A stretch of DNA of 64,000 nucleotides from Hydrogenophaga sp. IBVHS2 (GTDB lineage: Bacteria; Pseudomonadota; Gammaproteobacteria; Burkholderiales; Burkholderiaceae_C), in assembly GCF_002127215.1 (NCBI RefSeq), contig NZ_NFUT01000002.1:716162-780161 (forward strand), given 5' to 3'. Below are positions 10,126 through 18,774 of the stretch, in pieces (position 1 is the first letter of the stretch; every line of letters starts with the position of its first letter). The notes beneath the pieces are model-generated. The model was given only the letters and a program-made list of their open reading frames with translations, was not told the origin of the DNA and did no database searches. A program made the position numbers and the translations under genes.

Positions 10126-12786
10126 ATGACGCCTGCCAGCCCAAGCCCTGATGCCCGGGTGCACGGCCAGCCGTTGCCGGTGTCGGCAGGGTGGCACCCG
10201 GTGTTCGTCCGACTGGACCAGATCCTTCGGGAAGAGCGTCTGGCGCCCGAGCGCGTGGTGGTCCTGGTGCCCTACGCGCAGCTGATGGAGACCGCCCGCC
10301 GGGCCTGGGCCAGCCGCATCGGCGACGGATTTCCCCCCCGCTTCGAGTCCAGCCGCAACTGGGCCTCCACCCTGGAGCCGTTCCTGCCCGGTCCCACAGA
10401 CCTGGGCATCGACATGGCGCGCGACACCCTGATTGCTGCCAGCCTGCTGGAGCAGGTGATGCCCGAGCGCATCGACGCCTCGCTGCGCTCCGAGCTGACC
10501 ACGCGCCTGATCGAGGCGGCGCGGCAGCTTGCACCGGTGGCGGCTGCCCGGCCCCCCGCCGAGCGGGCTGTCTGGTCGCAGGAGCGCAGCGAAGGCCTGG
10601 TGCCGGCGCTGGGAGCCCTGCGCTGGGAAAGCCTGATCGCCCGCCTGGCGCTGGCATGGGCGGGCACCTCCGCCTATGCCACCGACGCCCTGTGGAGCGA
10701 GCGCGCAGCCCCGGGGCGTGACGCCGACGCCCTCATCGTGCTCGACGGCCTGCAGCCCGATCCGCTGGCCGAGGCGCTGGCGCAGCACTGGGCGGGTCGA
10801 TGCTGGCGGCTGTCCCTGCTGCCGTCGCCGGCAGGCGAGGCCGACGCTCCGGCGTCCGTCCTGCAGGTGCACCGCTGCCACGACGCCGAGGACGAGGCCC
10901 AGCGCGCGGCCGCCTGCGTGCTGCAGCACCTCCAGCAGGGCCGTGAGCCGGTGGCCCTGGTGGCCAACGACCGTCTGCTCACCCGACGGGTGAGTGCGCT
11001 GCTGGCGCAGCAGGGGGTCCCGGTGCGCGACGAGACCGGCTGGAAACTGTCGACGACCCGCAGCGCGGCAGCCCTGATGGCCGTGCTGCGGGCGGCCCGC
11101 GCCGACGCATCGATGGACGAAGCGCTGGATGCCCTGCGGCAGTCGCCGCTGTTCGCCACGGGCGGTAACGCGCCCCTGCTGCGCAGCCTGGAGCAACGGG
11201 CGCGCGAGCGCGGCGTGGCGCGCTGGTCGGCCGCTCTGGCGGTGCCGGCCCTGGCCGAGGTGGTGCCGCCGGGCGCGGCCGCATGGCTGGCGTCGCTGAC
11301 GGCGCCCCGGCCTCTGGTGCGCTGGCTGACCGATCTGCGCACCGCGCTGGAGCAGGCGGGCATGGCGGAACCCATGGCCCTGGACACGGCCGGGCAGCAG
11401 GTGATGGCGGTGCTTCGATTGTCCGAGGGGGGGGCTGCCGAGCTGGCTGCCCTGGGAGCCGATGCCCCGGCCGACGACGGTAGCGCCGCTGGGGCCGCCA
11501 GTGGCGCACGGCGGCGGATGGGGCTGGCCAGCTTCAGCGCCTGGGTGCGCGACGTTCTGGAATCGGCCGTGTTCCATCCCCACACCGGGGTGGTCGCCGC
11601 CGTGGTGGTGCTGCCGCTGCCGCAGCTGCTGGGGCGCCGCTTCGGGGCGGTGGTGGCGCCCGGCTGCGACGAACTGCACCTGCCGGCAAGTCCCGAACTG
11701 CCGGGCCCGTGGACAGCCGCCCAGCGCGAGCATCTGGGCCTCATGCCGCGGGAAGCGCTGGCCCAGTCCGCCCGCCATGGCTGGCACTTGCTGCGGGACC
11801 AGCCCTGTGCCGACGTGCTGTGGCGCCAGGACGACCGGGGCGAGGCGCGTCTGCCGTCGCCCTGGCTGCAGCAGCAGGCGCTGGCGGCAGCGCCCGATCC
11901 GCGCCCCCTGCGCCAGTGGCCGCTGTCGGCGGTGCAGCGACCCCAGCCGACGGCGGCCGATCTGCTCCCGCAGCGGCTGTCCGCCAGCGCCTACACCCAG
12001 TTGCGCCAGTGCCCTTACCGCTTCTTTGCCTTGCGGCAACTGCGGCTGTCCGATGCCGCCGAGATCGACGACGAACCCGATGCCCGCGATCTGGGCAACT
12101 GGCTGCACCGGGTGCTGCGCCGCTTTCATGAGGACCGCCGGGACCTCCGGCCGGGCCGAGTGGCCGACCGCGACCGTCTCGATGCCCTGGCCCGCGACGA
12201 GGCCGTGGCCATGGGCCTGAACGCCGGCGAGGGCGGGGCGGGATTCCTGCCCTTCGAGGCGCAATGGCCGCAGCTGCGCGAGGGTTACCTGGACTGGCTG
12301 ACCGGCTTCGAGGCCCCCGCCGACACCGACGGACCGCGCTTCGAGGCGGCCGAGATCGATCGCCAGTGCAGCCTCGGGCGCTGGACGCTGATCGGTCAGC
12401 TCGACCGCATCGATCGGCTGCCGGCGGCCCACGGCGGCCACGCCTTCGTCATCGATTACAAGACCGAGGGGCGCAGCAAGACCATCGACCGCAAGAAGCA
12501 CATCGACGAGGATGTGCAGCTGGCGTTCTATGCCGCCTTGCTGCCCGACCAGCCGGTGCGTGCCGCCTACCTGAGCATCACCGACCAGCGCGGCACCGGC
12601 GAGAAGGCCGCCACCTGGATGTGGGAGCACCCCGACGTCACCGCCGCCGCCGACCGGCTGCTGGCGGGCATCCGGACCGATCTGGAGCGCATCGCGGCCG
12701 GAGCAACCCTGCCGGCGCTGGGCGAGAGCCCGGTCTGCGACCACTGCGAGGCCCGGGGCCTGTGCCGCAAGGATTTCTGGTCATGA
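10126..12786 (+). CDS. addB: AddB-type PD-(D/E)XK nuclease/helicase-like subunit
   Basis: An 886-residue protein with a degenerate N-terminal helicase-like half and a C-terminal nuclease. The nuclease motif is GQLDRID (D760) plus VIDYKTE (D777, K779). Four cysteines, C629 in LRQCPYRF and C871/C874/C880 in a Cx2Cx5C pattern, match the iron-sulfur cluster of AddB nucleases. With the adjacent AddA-like helicase it should resect double-strand ends for RecA-dependent repair. The ATG at 10126 lies just after a divergent trxA; its stop overlaps the next start (ATGA). Annotation pipelines may call it only a PD-(D/E)XK nuclease family protein. Confidence 0.85.
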   Translation: MTPASPSPDARVHGQPLPVSAGWHPVFVRLDQILREERLAPERVVVLVPYAQLMETARRAWASRIGDGFPPRFESSRNWASTLEPFLPGPTDLGIDMARDTLIAASLLEQVMPERIDASLRSELTTRLIEAARQLAPVAAARPPAERAVWSQERSEGLVPALGALRWESLIARLALAWAGTSAYATDALWSERAAPGRDADALIVLDGLQPDPLAEALAQHWAGRCWRLSLLPSPAGEADAPASVLQVHRCHDAEDEAQRAAACVLQHLQQGREPVALVANDRLLTRRVSALLAQQGVPVRDETGWKLSTTRSAAALMAVLRAARADASMDEALDALRQSPLFATGGNAPLLRSLEQRARERGVARWSAALAVPALAEVVPPGAAAWLASLTAPRPLVRWLTDLRTALEQAGMAEPMALDTAGQQVMAVLRLSEGGAAELAALGADAPADDGSAAGAASGARRRMGLASFSAWVRDVLESAVFHPHTGVVAAVVVLPLPQLLGRRFGAVVAPGCDELHLPASPELPGPWTAAQREHLGLMPREALAQSARHGWHLLRDQPCADVLWRQDDRGEARLPSPWLQQQALAAAPDPRPLRQWPLSAVQRPQPTAADLLPQRLSASAYTQLRQCPYRFFALRQLRLSDAAEIDDEPDARDLGNWLHRVLRRFHEDRRDLRPGRVADRDRLDALARDEAVAMGLNAGEGGAGFLPFEAQWPQLREGYLDWLTGFEAPADTDGPRFEAAEIDRQCSLGRWTLIGQLDRIDRLPAAHGGHAFVIDYKTEGRSKTIDRKKHIDEDVQLAFYAALLPDQPVRAAYLSITDQRGTGEKAATWMWEHPDVTAAADRLLAGIRTDLERIAAGATLPALGESPVCDHCEARGLCRKDFWS

Positions 12787-15700
12787 CGCCGGCCTTCCGC
12801 ATCAACGGCCAGAACGCCGATCCGTCGGCGTTCTATGCGGTCGCCTGCAACCCCGGGCGCAGCGTGGCGGTGGAGGCCTGCGCCGGTGCCGGCAAGACCT
12901 GGATGCTGGTCTCGCGCATGCTGCGGGCGCTGCTGGACGGCTGCCCGCCGCAGGACATCCTGGCCATCACCTTCACCAAGAAGGCCGCTGGCGAGATGCG
13001 CGAGCGGCTGGACCGTCTGCTGCGCGAATGCGCCGACATGGACCCGGACCAGCGCATCGAGGCGCTGTGCCAGCGCGGCCTGTCCCCGTCCGATGCGCAG
13101 CGGCTCGAGCCCGAACTGGCCACGCTGCATGCACGTCTGCTGGCCGGCGGGCGATCGGTCCAGGTGCGCACCTTCCACAGCTGGTTTGCGGCGCTGCTGC
13201 GCGGTGCCCCGCTGTCGGTGCTGCAGGAGCTGGACCTGCCGCCGCGCTATGAGCTGCTGGAGGACGATCAGCCGGCCATCGAGCGCCTGTGGCCGCGCTT
13301 CCATGCCGCGCTGAACGAGCGACCGCAGGAGCGGGCCGACTTCTTCGAGCTGGTGGCCCGCCATGGCCGCAGCCAGACGCGCAAGGCGCTGCTGCAGGCC
13401 CTGGCCCGCCGGGTGGAGTTCTCGCTGGCCGACGCGGCGGGCGTGCTCGACCGGTCGGTGCAGCCCTTCGGCGAGGCCTTTCCTGCGCTGCAGGGCTTCG
13501 ACCGCCCGGAGCACGCCCTGCTGGCGCCGGCCGCCCGGCAGCGCTGGCAGGGCTGGGCGTCCGCGCTGGGCCAGCTCCCCAACAAGCCGCCGCAGAAGGC
13601 GGCCCAGGGCGTGATCGACGCCTTTCTGTTGCCCGACGAGCCCGGGTCGATGACCCAGCGCCTGGCCAAGCTTCGAAGCGTGTTCTTCGTGAAAGAGCAC
13701 GACCGCCTGAACCGGTATCTCGAAAAGCTGCCAGAGGCACAGCAGGCCGAGGCCGAACTGCAGCTGCTGTGCGCCGCCGTGCGCCAGCACGACGCCTGGC
13801 ACCACCACCACCGCATGGTCCGACTGGTGCGGCTGCTGCTGGCCTGCTTTGCCGGCTTCAAGCGGGAGCAGGGCTGGGTCGACATGAACGATGTCGAGGG
13901 CGCTGCCCGCCGCCTGCTGGGCGATGCCGAGCTGTCGGGCTGGCTGCAGCAGCGGCTCGATGCGCGGCTGCGCCATGTGCTGATCGACGAATTCCAGGAC
14001 ACCAACCCGTTGCAGTGGCAGGCCCTCTACGGCTGGTTGTCGGGTTATGCCGGCGCCGGGCCGGGCGAGGCGCCCAGCGTGTTCCTGGTGGGCGATCCCA
14101 AGCAGTCCATCTACCGGTTCCGGCGGGCCGAGCCGCAGGTGTTCCGCGCCGCGCAGGCCTTCGTGCGGGAAGGGCTGGATGGCGCCCTGCTGAGCTGCGA
14201 CCACACCCGGCGCTGTGCACCGGCGGTGGTGAAGGCACTCAATGGCGTCATGCAGGAGGCCGAACAGGCCGGCGAATACGGCGAGGCGGTGGGTGCGGCG
14301 TTTCGCCCCCACACCACCGGCAGCGACGCCGAAGGCAGCGTGCTGCAGCTGCCGCCGGTGGCCGCCGACCCGGACGAGCCCGGTGCCGATCCCGACGGGG
14401 AGGCCGCGGCGCCCGATGCCTGGCGCGACAGCCTCACCCAGCCCCGCCACGTCCCTGAAGAAAAGCGGCCTGCCCTGGAGGCCCGCCAGCTGGCCGACTG
14501 GATTGCCGCCGAACTGGCCCGCGGGACGCTGCGCCCGAGCGACGTGATGGTGCTGGCCCGCAAGCGCGAGCGCCTGGGCTGGCTGTTCGAGGCGCTGCGC
14601 GAGCGCGGCATACCGGCCGACCAGCCGGAGAAGCTCGACCTGGCCGATGCCCCGGCCGTCCAGGACGTGGTGGCCCTGCTCGATGCGCTGGTCTCGACCG
14701 ACCACAACCTGTCCCTGGCCCGCGCACTGCGCTCGCCCATCCTGGGCTGGTCGGACGACGACCTGGCCGATCTCGCGCGGGCCTGCCGACAGGCCACCGA
14801 CGCGCCGTCGTGGTGGGATGCCCTGCAGGCCGGCCCGGCCGCCGGGGCGGGAATGGACGACGTCCGCGCGGTCCGCTGGCGCGAGACCGCCCGCTGGCTG
14901 GCCCGCTGGCAGTCGCTGGTGCAGGACTGGCCGCCGCACGACGCGCTGTCGGCCATCTATGCCGATGCGGATCTGCTCGGGCGTTACGCCGCCTGTGTGC
15001 CGCCTGCGCAGCGCAGCGGTGTGCTGGCCCAGCTGCGCGAGCTGCTGCTGCTGTCGCTGGACATCGAGGGTGGCCGGTTCCTCACGCCCTACCGCTGGGT
15101 GCGGGCGCTCAAGGCCGGGCAGCTGCCCGCGCCGCAGGCCCAGCCGGCGGACGCCGTGCGGCTGCTCACCATCCACGGCGCCAAGGGCCTGGAGGCCCCG
15201 GTGGTGGTGCTGATGGACACGCAGTCCGGCGGCGGCAGGCCGGAGAGCATGGGGGTGCTGGTGGACTGGCCCGGCGAGTCGCCCATGCCGCGCCGCATGG
15301 TGTTCATGGTGAGCGAGAAGCAGCCGCCCGCCTGCGCGGCCACCGCGCTCGAGATCGAGCGCCAGGCGCGGTCCCTGGAAGAGCTCAATGCCCTGTATGT
15401 GGCCATGACCCGCGCCGAGCGCTGCCTGGTCGTCTCCAGTTTCGTGCCGGGTCGGGCCGGCGAGGGGCGCAGCTGGTTCGACCGGCTGGCCCCCCATGCG
15501 ACGCCCGTCGAGCCGGCGCCACCCGCGCTGCCCGGCACCGGCGATGCCGCCAGCGCCGGCACGCCCGCCCTCTGCGAGCTGCCCGACCTGCCGGTGTGGA
15601 CCGCACCCCGCCGACCTGCGGCGCAGACCCCGGCAGCCCGCCCCGACGAGGACGACACCGCCGCCCGGCTGGGCCTGGCCCTGCACCGGCTGCTGCAGTG

Positions 15701-16127
15701 GTGTCCGACGCCGCTGGCCGGCTTCGACTGGCATGCCGGCCATGTCAAGGCCGTGGCGCGCGAGTTCGAGCTGACGCCGGCCCAGGCGGCCGATGCGCTG
15801 GCCGCCGCGGGTCGCATCGTGCAGGGCGAGGCGGCCTGGGCCTGGGACGCCGACCGGGTGGACTCGGCCCGCAACGAGGTCGACCTGTTCCACCAGGGCC
15901 AGCTGCTGCGGCTGGACCGGCTGGTGCGCGAGACCGCCACCGGCACCTGGTGGGTGCTGGACCACAAGAGCGCGCTGCGGCCCGAACTCGACCCCGATCT
16001 GCGCGCCCAGCTGCGCCGCTACGGCGAGGCGGTGCGTGCGGCGCGACCGGGCGAGGCGGTGCGTACCGCCTTCATCAACCTGGCCGGGCGGCTCATCGAG
16101 CCGGCGGCCGATACCGAATCTTCATGA
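12783..16127 (+). CDS. addA: AddA-type UvrD/Rep helicase-nuclease
   Basis: A 1114-residue superfamily 1 helicase. Walker A is GAGKT at residues 35-39, motif Ia is ITFTKKAAGEM, motif II is LIDEFQDTNPLQ, motif III is GDPKQSIYRFR, and motif V/VI appear as LLTIHGAKGLEAP and ALYVAMTRAER. The C-terminal end carries a RecB-family nuclease signature (LDRLVRE then VLDHKS), so both subunits of the pair have a nuclease site, as in AddAB rather than RecBCD. It overlaps the addB-like gene by four bases and the flavoprotein gene by four bases, so the three are coupled. Confidence 0.87.
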   Translation: MTPAFRINGQNADPSAFYAVACNPGRSVAVEACAGAGKTWMLVSRMLRALLDGCPPQDILAITFTKKAAGEMRERLDRLLRECADMDPDQRIEALCQRGLSPSDAQRLEPELATLHARLLAGGRSVQVRTFHSWFAALLRGAPLSVLQELDLPPRYELLEDDQPAIERLWPRFHAALNERPQERADFFELVARHGRSQTRKALLQALARRVEFSLADAAGVLDRSVQPFGEAFPALQGFDRPEHALLAPAARQRWQGWASALGQLPNKPPQKAAQGVIDAFLLPDEPGSMTQRLAKLRSVFFVKEHDRLNRYLEKLPEAQQAEAELQLLCAAVRQHDAWHHHHRMVRLVRLLLACFAGFKREQGWVDMNDVEGAARRLLGDAELSGWLQQRLDARLRHVLIDEFQDTNPLQWQALYGWLSGYAGAGPGEAPSVFLVGDPKQSIYRFRRAEPQVFRAAQAFVREGLDGALLSCDHTRRCAPAVVKALNGVMQEAEQAGEYGEAVGAAFRPHTTGSDAEGSVLQLPPVAADPDEPGADPDGEAAAPDAWRDSLTQPRHVPEEKRPALEARQLADWIAAELARGTLRPSDVMVLARKRERLGWLFEALRERGIPADQPEKLDLADAPAVQDVVALLDALVSTDHNLSLARALRSPILGWSDDDLADLARACRQATDAPSWWDALQAGPAAGAGMDDVRAVRWRETARWLARWQSLVQDWPPHDALSAIYADADLLGRYAACVPPAQRSGVLAQLRELLLLSLDIEGGRFLTPYRWVRALKAGQLPAPQAQPADAVRLLTIHGAKGLEAPVVVLMDTQSGGGRPESMGVLVDWPGESPMPRRMVFMVSEKQPPACAATALEIERQARSLEELNALYVAMTRAERCLVVSSFVPGRAGEGRSWFDRLAPHATPVEPAPPALPGTGDAASAGTPALCELPDLPVWTAPRRPAAQTPAARPDEDDTAARLGLALHRLLQWCPTPLAGFDWHAGHVKAVAREFELTPAQAADALAAAGRIVQGEAAWAWDADRVDSARNEVDLFHQGQLLRLDRLVRETATGTWWVLDHKSALRPELDPDLRAQLRRYGEAVRAARPGEAVRTAFINLAGRLIEPAADTESS

Positions 16128-17422
16128 CCGCATCTCCCTCTGTCCTTCCGGTGGACGTGGCCGTCATCGGTGGTGGCCCGGCCGGGCTCATGGCCGCCGA
16201 GCGCCTGCAGGCCCGGGGCCACGCCATCCACCTGTTCGATGCCATGCCTTCGGTGGGCCGCAAGTTCCTGCTGGCGGGCAAGGGCGGGCTCAACCTCACC
16301 CACGCCGAAGGCTTCGAGGCGTTCTGCAGCCGGTATGCCGGGCGCACGCCGTCGCTGCGGCCGCTGCTGCAGGCTTTCGGGCCGCAGGCGCTGCGCGACT
16401 GGGCCGATGGCCTGGGCGTCGGCACCTTCGTGGGCACCTCGCAGCGCGTGTTCCCCACCGACATGAAGGCGGCCCCGTTGCTGCGGGCCTGGCTGCAGCG
16501 CCTGCGGCACCCGCCTGCACCCGGCGTGCCGGTGCAGTTCCACATGCGGCACCGCTGGCAGGGCTGGCAGAAGCCCGGCGATCCCTCCAGCCCGCTGGTG
16601 TTCGACACCCCGCACGGTCGGCAACGGGTGCAGGCCCGCGCCACGGTGCTGGCCCTGGGCGGCGCCAGCTGGGCCCGGCTGGGGTCGGACGGCGCCTGGC
16701 AGCCCTGGCTGCAGGCCGCCGGCATCGGGCTGCGGCCGCTGGTGCCGTCCAACTGCGGCTTCGACGTGGCCGGGTCGCCGGTGCACGGCCGCAGCGAGGG
16801 ATGGACGCCCCTGCTGTCCGAGCGCTGGGCCGGCCAGCCGTTCAAGTCGGTGCGGCTGCGCTGCACCGGCGTCGATGGCGAGGTGTTCGACCGCCAGGGC
16901 GAATTCGTGCTCACCGCCACCGGCATCGAAGGCAGCCTGGTCTACGCCGCCTCGCGATTGCTGCGCGAGCGCATCGCGGCCGACGGGCAGGCCATGGTCG
17001 AGCTGGATCTGTTGCCCCACCGCAGCGCCGACTGGGTCCGGGAGCAGGTGGCGCATCCGCGCGGCTCCCGCAGCCTGTCCAGCCACCTGAAAAGCCGCCT
17101 GGGCATCGACGGCCTGAAGCTGGCCATGCTGAGCGAACTGCTCGACAAGGCCGCCATGAACGACCCGTTGCGACTGACCGCCGCCATCAAGGCGCTGCCC
17201 GTCATGCTGCGGCGCTGCCGTCCCATCGACGAGGCCATCAGCAGCGCTGGCGGGGTGTGCTTCGAGGCCCTGGACGATCACCTCATGGTGCGCCAGCACC
17301 CGGGCCTGTTCGTGGCCGGCGAGATGCTCGACTGGGAAGCCCCCACCGGCGGCTACCTGCTCACGGCCACGATGGCCAGCGGCGTGGCCGCCGGGGAGGG
17401 GGCCGCGCGCTGGCTGGCCTAG
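16124..17422 (+). CDS. NAD(P)/FAD-dependent oxidoreductase, HI0933/TIGR03862-type flavoprotein
   Basis: A 432-residue flavoprotein with the dinucleotide-binding motif GGGPAG at residues 16-21, the family segment GKGGLNLTH near residue 55, and a C-terminal FAD-contact stretch GEMLDWEAPTGGYLL. Family members are of uncertain function; no substrate can be named. The start ATG overlaps the addA-like stop, suggesting co-expression, but I see no functional link to repair. Its last four bases overlap the convergent kinase gene. Confidence 0.85.
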   Translation: MTASPSVLPVDVAVIGGGPAGLMAAERLQARGHAIHLFDAMPSVGRKFLLAGKGGLNLTHAEGFEAFCSRYAGRTPSLRPLLQAFGPQALRDWADGLGVGTFVGTSQRVFPTDMKAAPLLRAWLQRLRHPPAPGVPVQFHMRHRWQGWQKPGDPSSPLVFDTPHGRQRVQARATVLALGGASWARLGSDGAWQPWLQAAGIGLRPLVPSNCGFDVAGSPVHGRSEGWTPLLSERWAGQPFKSVRLRCTGVDGEVFDRQGEFVLTATGIEGSLVYAASRLLRERIAADGQAMVELDLLPHRSADWVREQVAHPRGSRSLSSHLKSRLGIDGLKLAMLSELLDKAAMNDPLRLTAAIKALPVMLRRCRPIDEAISSAGGVCFEALDDHLMVRQHPGLFVAGEMLDWEAPTGGYLLTATMASGVAAGEGAARWLA

Positions 17423-18558
17423 TCCGGCGCCGGGAAGGTCAGGGTGAAGCGCGCGCCCTGGTCCACCCCGCCTTCACCGCACACGCTGCCGCCGTGCCGT
17501 TCCATGATGCGGCGCACATTCGCCAGCCCCATGCCTTCGCCACCAAACTGCTGGGACGAATGCAGGCGGTGGAAAGGCTTGAACAGGTCACCCGCCTGGG
17601 CCGGCGCAAAGCCCACGCCGTTGTCCTCCACCACCACCTCGATGCTGCCGTCGCACGCGCTGGCGGCCCGGATCGCGATCTGCGCCGGCGCACGGCCGAC
17701 GGTGTACTTCAGGGCGTTGCCGACCAGGTTGACGAACACCTGCCGCACCAGACCGGGGTGGCCCAGGACCATGGGCAGGGGCGTGATGTCCCAGCGGATG
17801 TCGCGCCCGGCGGTCTCGCCGGACAGGGTTTCCAGGGCACCTTTCAGTGCCGCATCCAGCGACAGGGGCTCCAGCGTCAGCGCTTCGTTGCCCAGGCGCG
17901 CGAAGTCGAGCATGTCCCGGACCATGCGCAGCGACAGGTCGGAGGACTTCACGCCCATCTCCAGCAGGCCGGCGTCGGGAGCCGCGCCCTCGCGCACGTC
18001 GTGCAGCACCGCATCGAGCACGCCCCGGATGCTCAGCAGCGGTCCCCGCAGGTCGTGGGCCACCCGGGCGGCGAAGGCGTCGAGTTCGGCGTTCACCGTC
18101 TCCAGCTGCACCACCTTCTGGCGCACCTCGGCCTGCAGCCGGCGGTTGTGGCAGCGCAGCCGCTGCAACGCCAGCGCCCGCTCGATGACCACCAGCAGGG
18201 CCCGGTAGGCGAAGGGCTTCTGGACGATGTCCACCGCTCCCTGGCGCATGGCCTCGATCACCGACGGCACGTTGGCATGACCGGTCATGAGCACCACCAC
18301 CACATCGGGAGACTGCAGCTGGGCGCGGCGGGTCAGCTCGATGCCGTCCATGCCGGGCATCTGCAGGTCGGTCAGGAGCAGGTCGAACCGGGCCTGGGCC
18401 AGCATGGCCAGGGCCTCGTCGGGCGTGTCGCAGCGTTCGACCCGGAAACCGTGTTCCTGCAGCACCAGTTGCAGCGACTCGCTCTGCAACGGGTCATCGT
18501 CCACGACCAGCAGGCTGCCTTCACGGCCGGCCGTACCATCCTTCATCGTTGTTGTCAT
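17419..18558 (-). CDS. Response regulator receiver-histidine kinase fusion
   Basis: A 379-residue cytoplasmic protein with an N-terminal receiver (acidic D20-D22, phospho-acceptor D64 in LLTDLQMPGMDG, K114) joined through a coiled-coil to a HisKA domain with H168 (RVAHDLRGPL) and a HATPase domain ending GEGMGLANVRR. No membrane segment or DNA-binding domain is present. I choose the ATG at 18558, which has GGAA five bases upstream; the frame stays open to 18654, so up to 32 more residues are possible. It is divergent from a PAS hybrid kinase, and the two may exchange phosphate, which is inference. Confidence 0.82.
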   Translation of the reverse strand: MTTTMKDGTAGREGSLLVVDDDPLQSESLQLVLQEHGFRVERCDTPDEALAMLAQARFDLLLTDLQMPGMDGIELTRRAQLQSPDVVVVLMTGHANVPSVIEAMRQGAVDIVQKPFAYRALLVVIERALALQRLRCHNRRLQAEVRQKVVQLETVNAELDAFAARVAHDLRGPLLSIRGVLDAVLHDVREGAAPDAGLLEMGVKSSDLSLRMVRDMLDFARLGNEALTLEPLSLDAALKGALETLSGETAGRDIRWDITPLPMVLGHPGLVRQVFVNLVGNALKYTVGRAPAQIAIRAASACDGSIEVVVEDNGVGFAPAQAGDLFKPFHRLHSSQQFGGEGMGLANVRRIMERHGGSVCGEGGVDQGARFTLTFPAPD

Positions 18559-18774
18559 GTGCATTCCACTTGCGTCGACCGCGCTTCCGGTCGCTTCCTC
18601 GTCCCTGGCCGCAGGATAACGGGCCGGTGCTGCAGGCGGTTGCATCAACCCCATGGATCATCACGTTTTGCTGATCTGGATCAACATCGGCGCTGCTGCC
18701 CGATGCGGCGGACCGGTGATCGTGGTGAACTCGGTCCGGTCCCCATCAACCCACACACCCGCGCTCCCCTTCCC

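Noticed and set aside
12567-15965. A 1132-residue minus-strand open frame opposite the AddA-like gene (and similar long ones at 2478-4829 and 10081-12744)
   Set aside because: Compositional shadows of high-GC codon use; no recognisable motifs and fully overlapped by confident genes.
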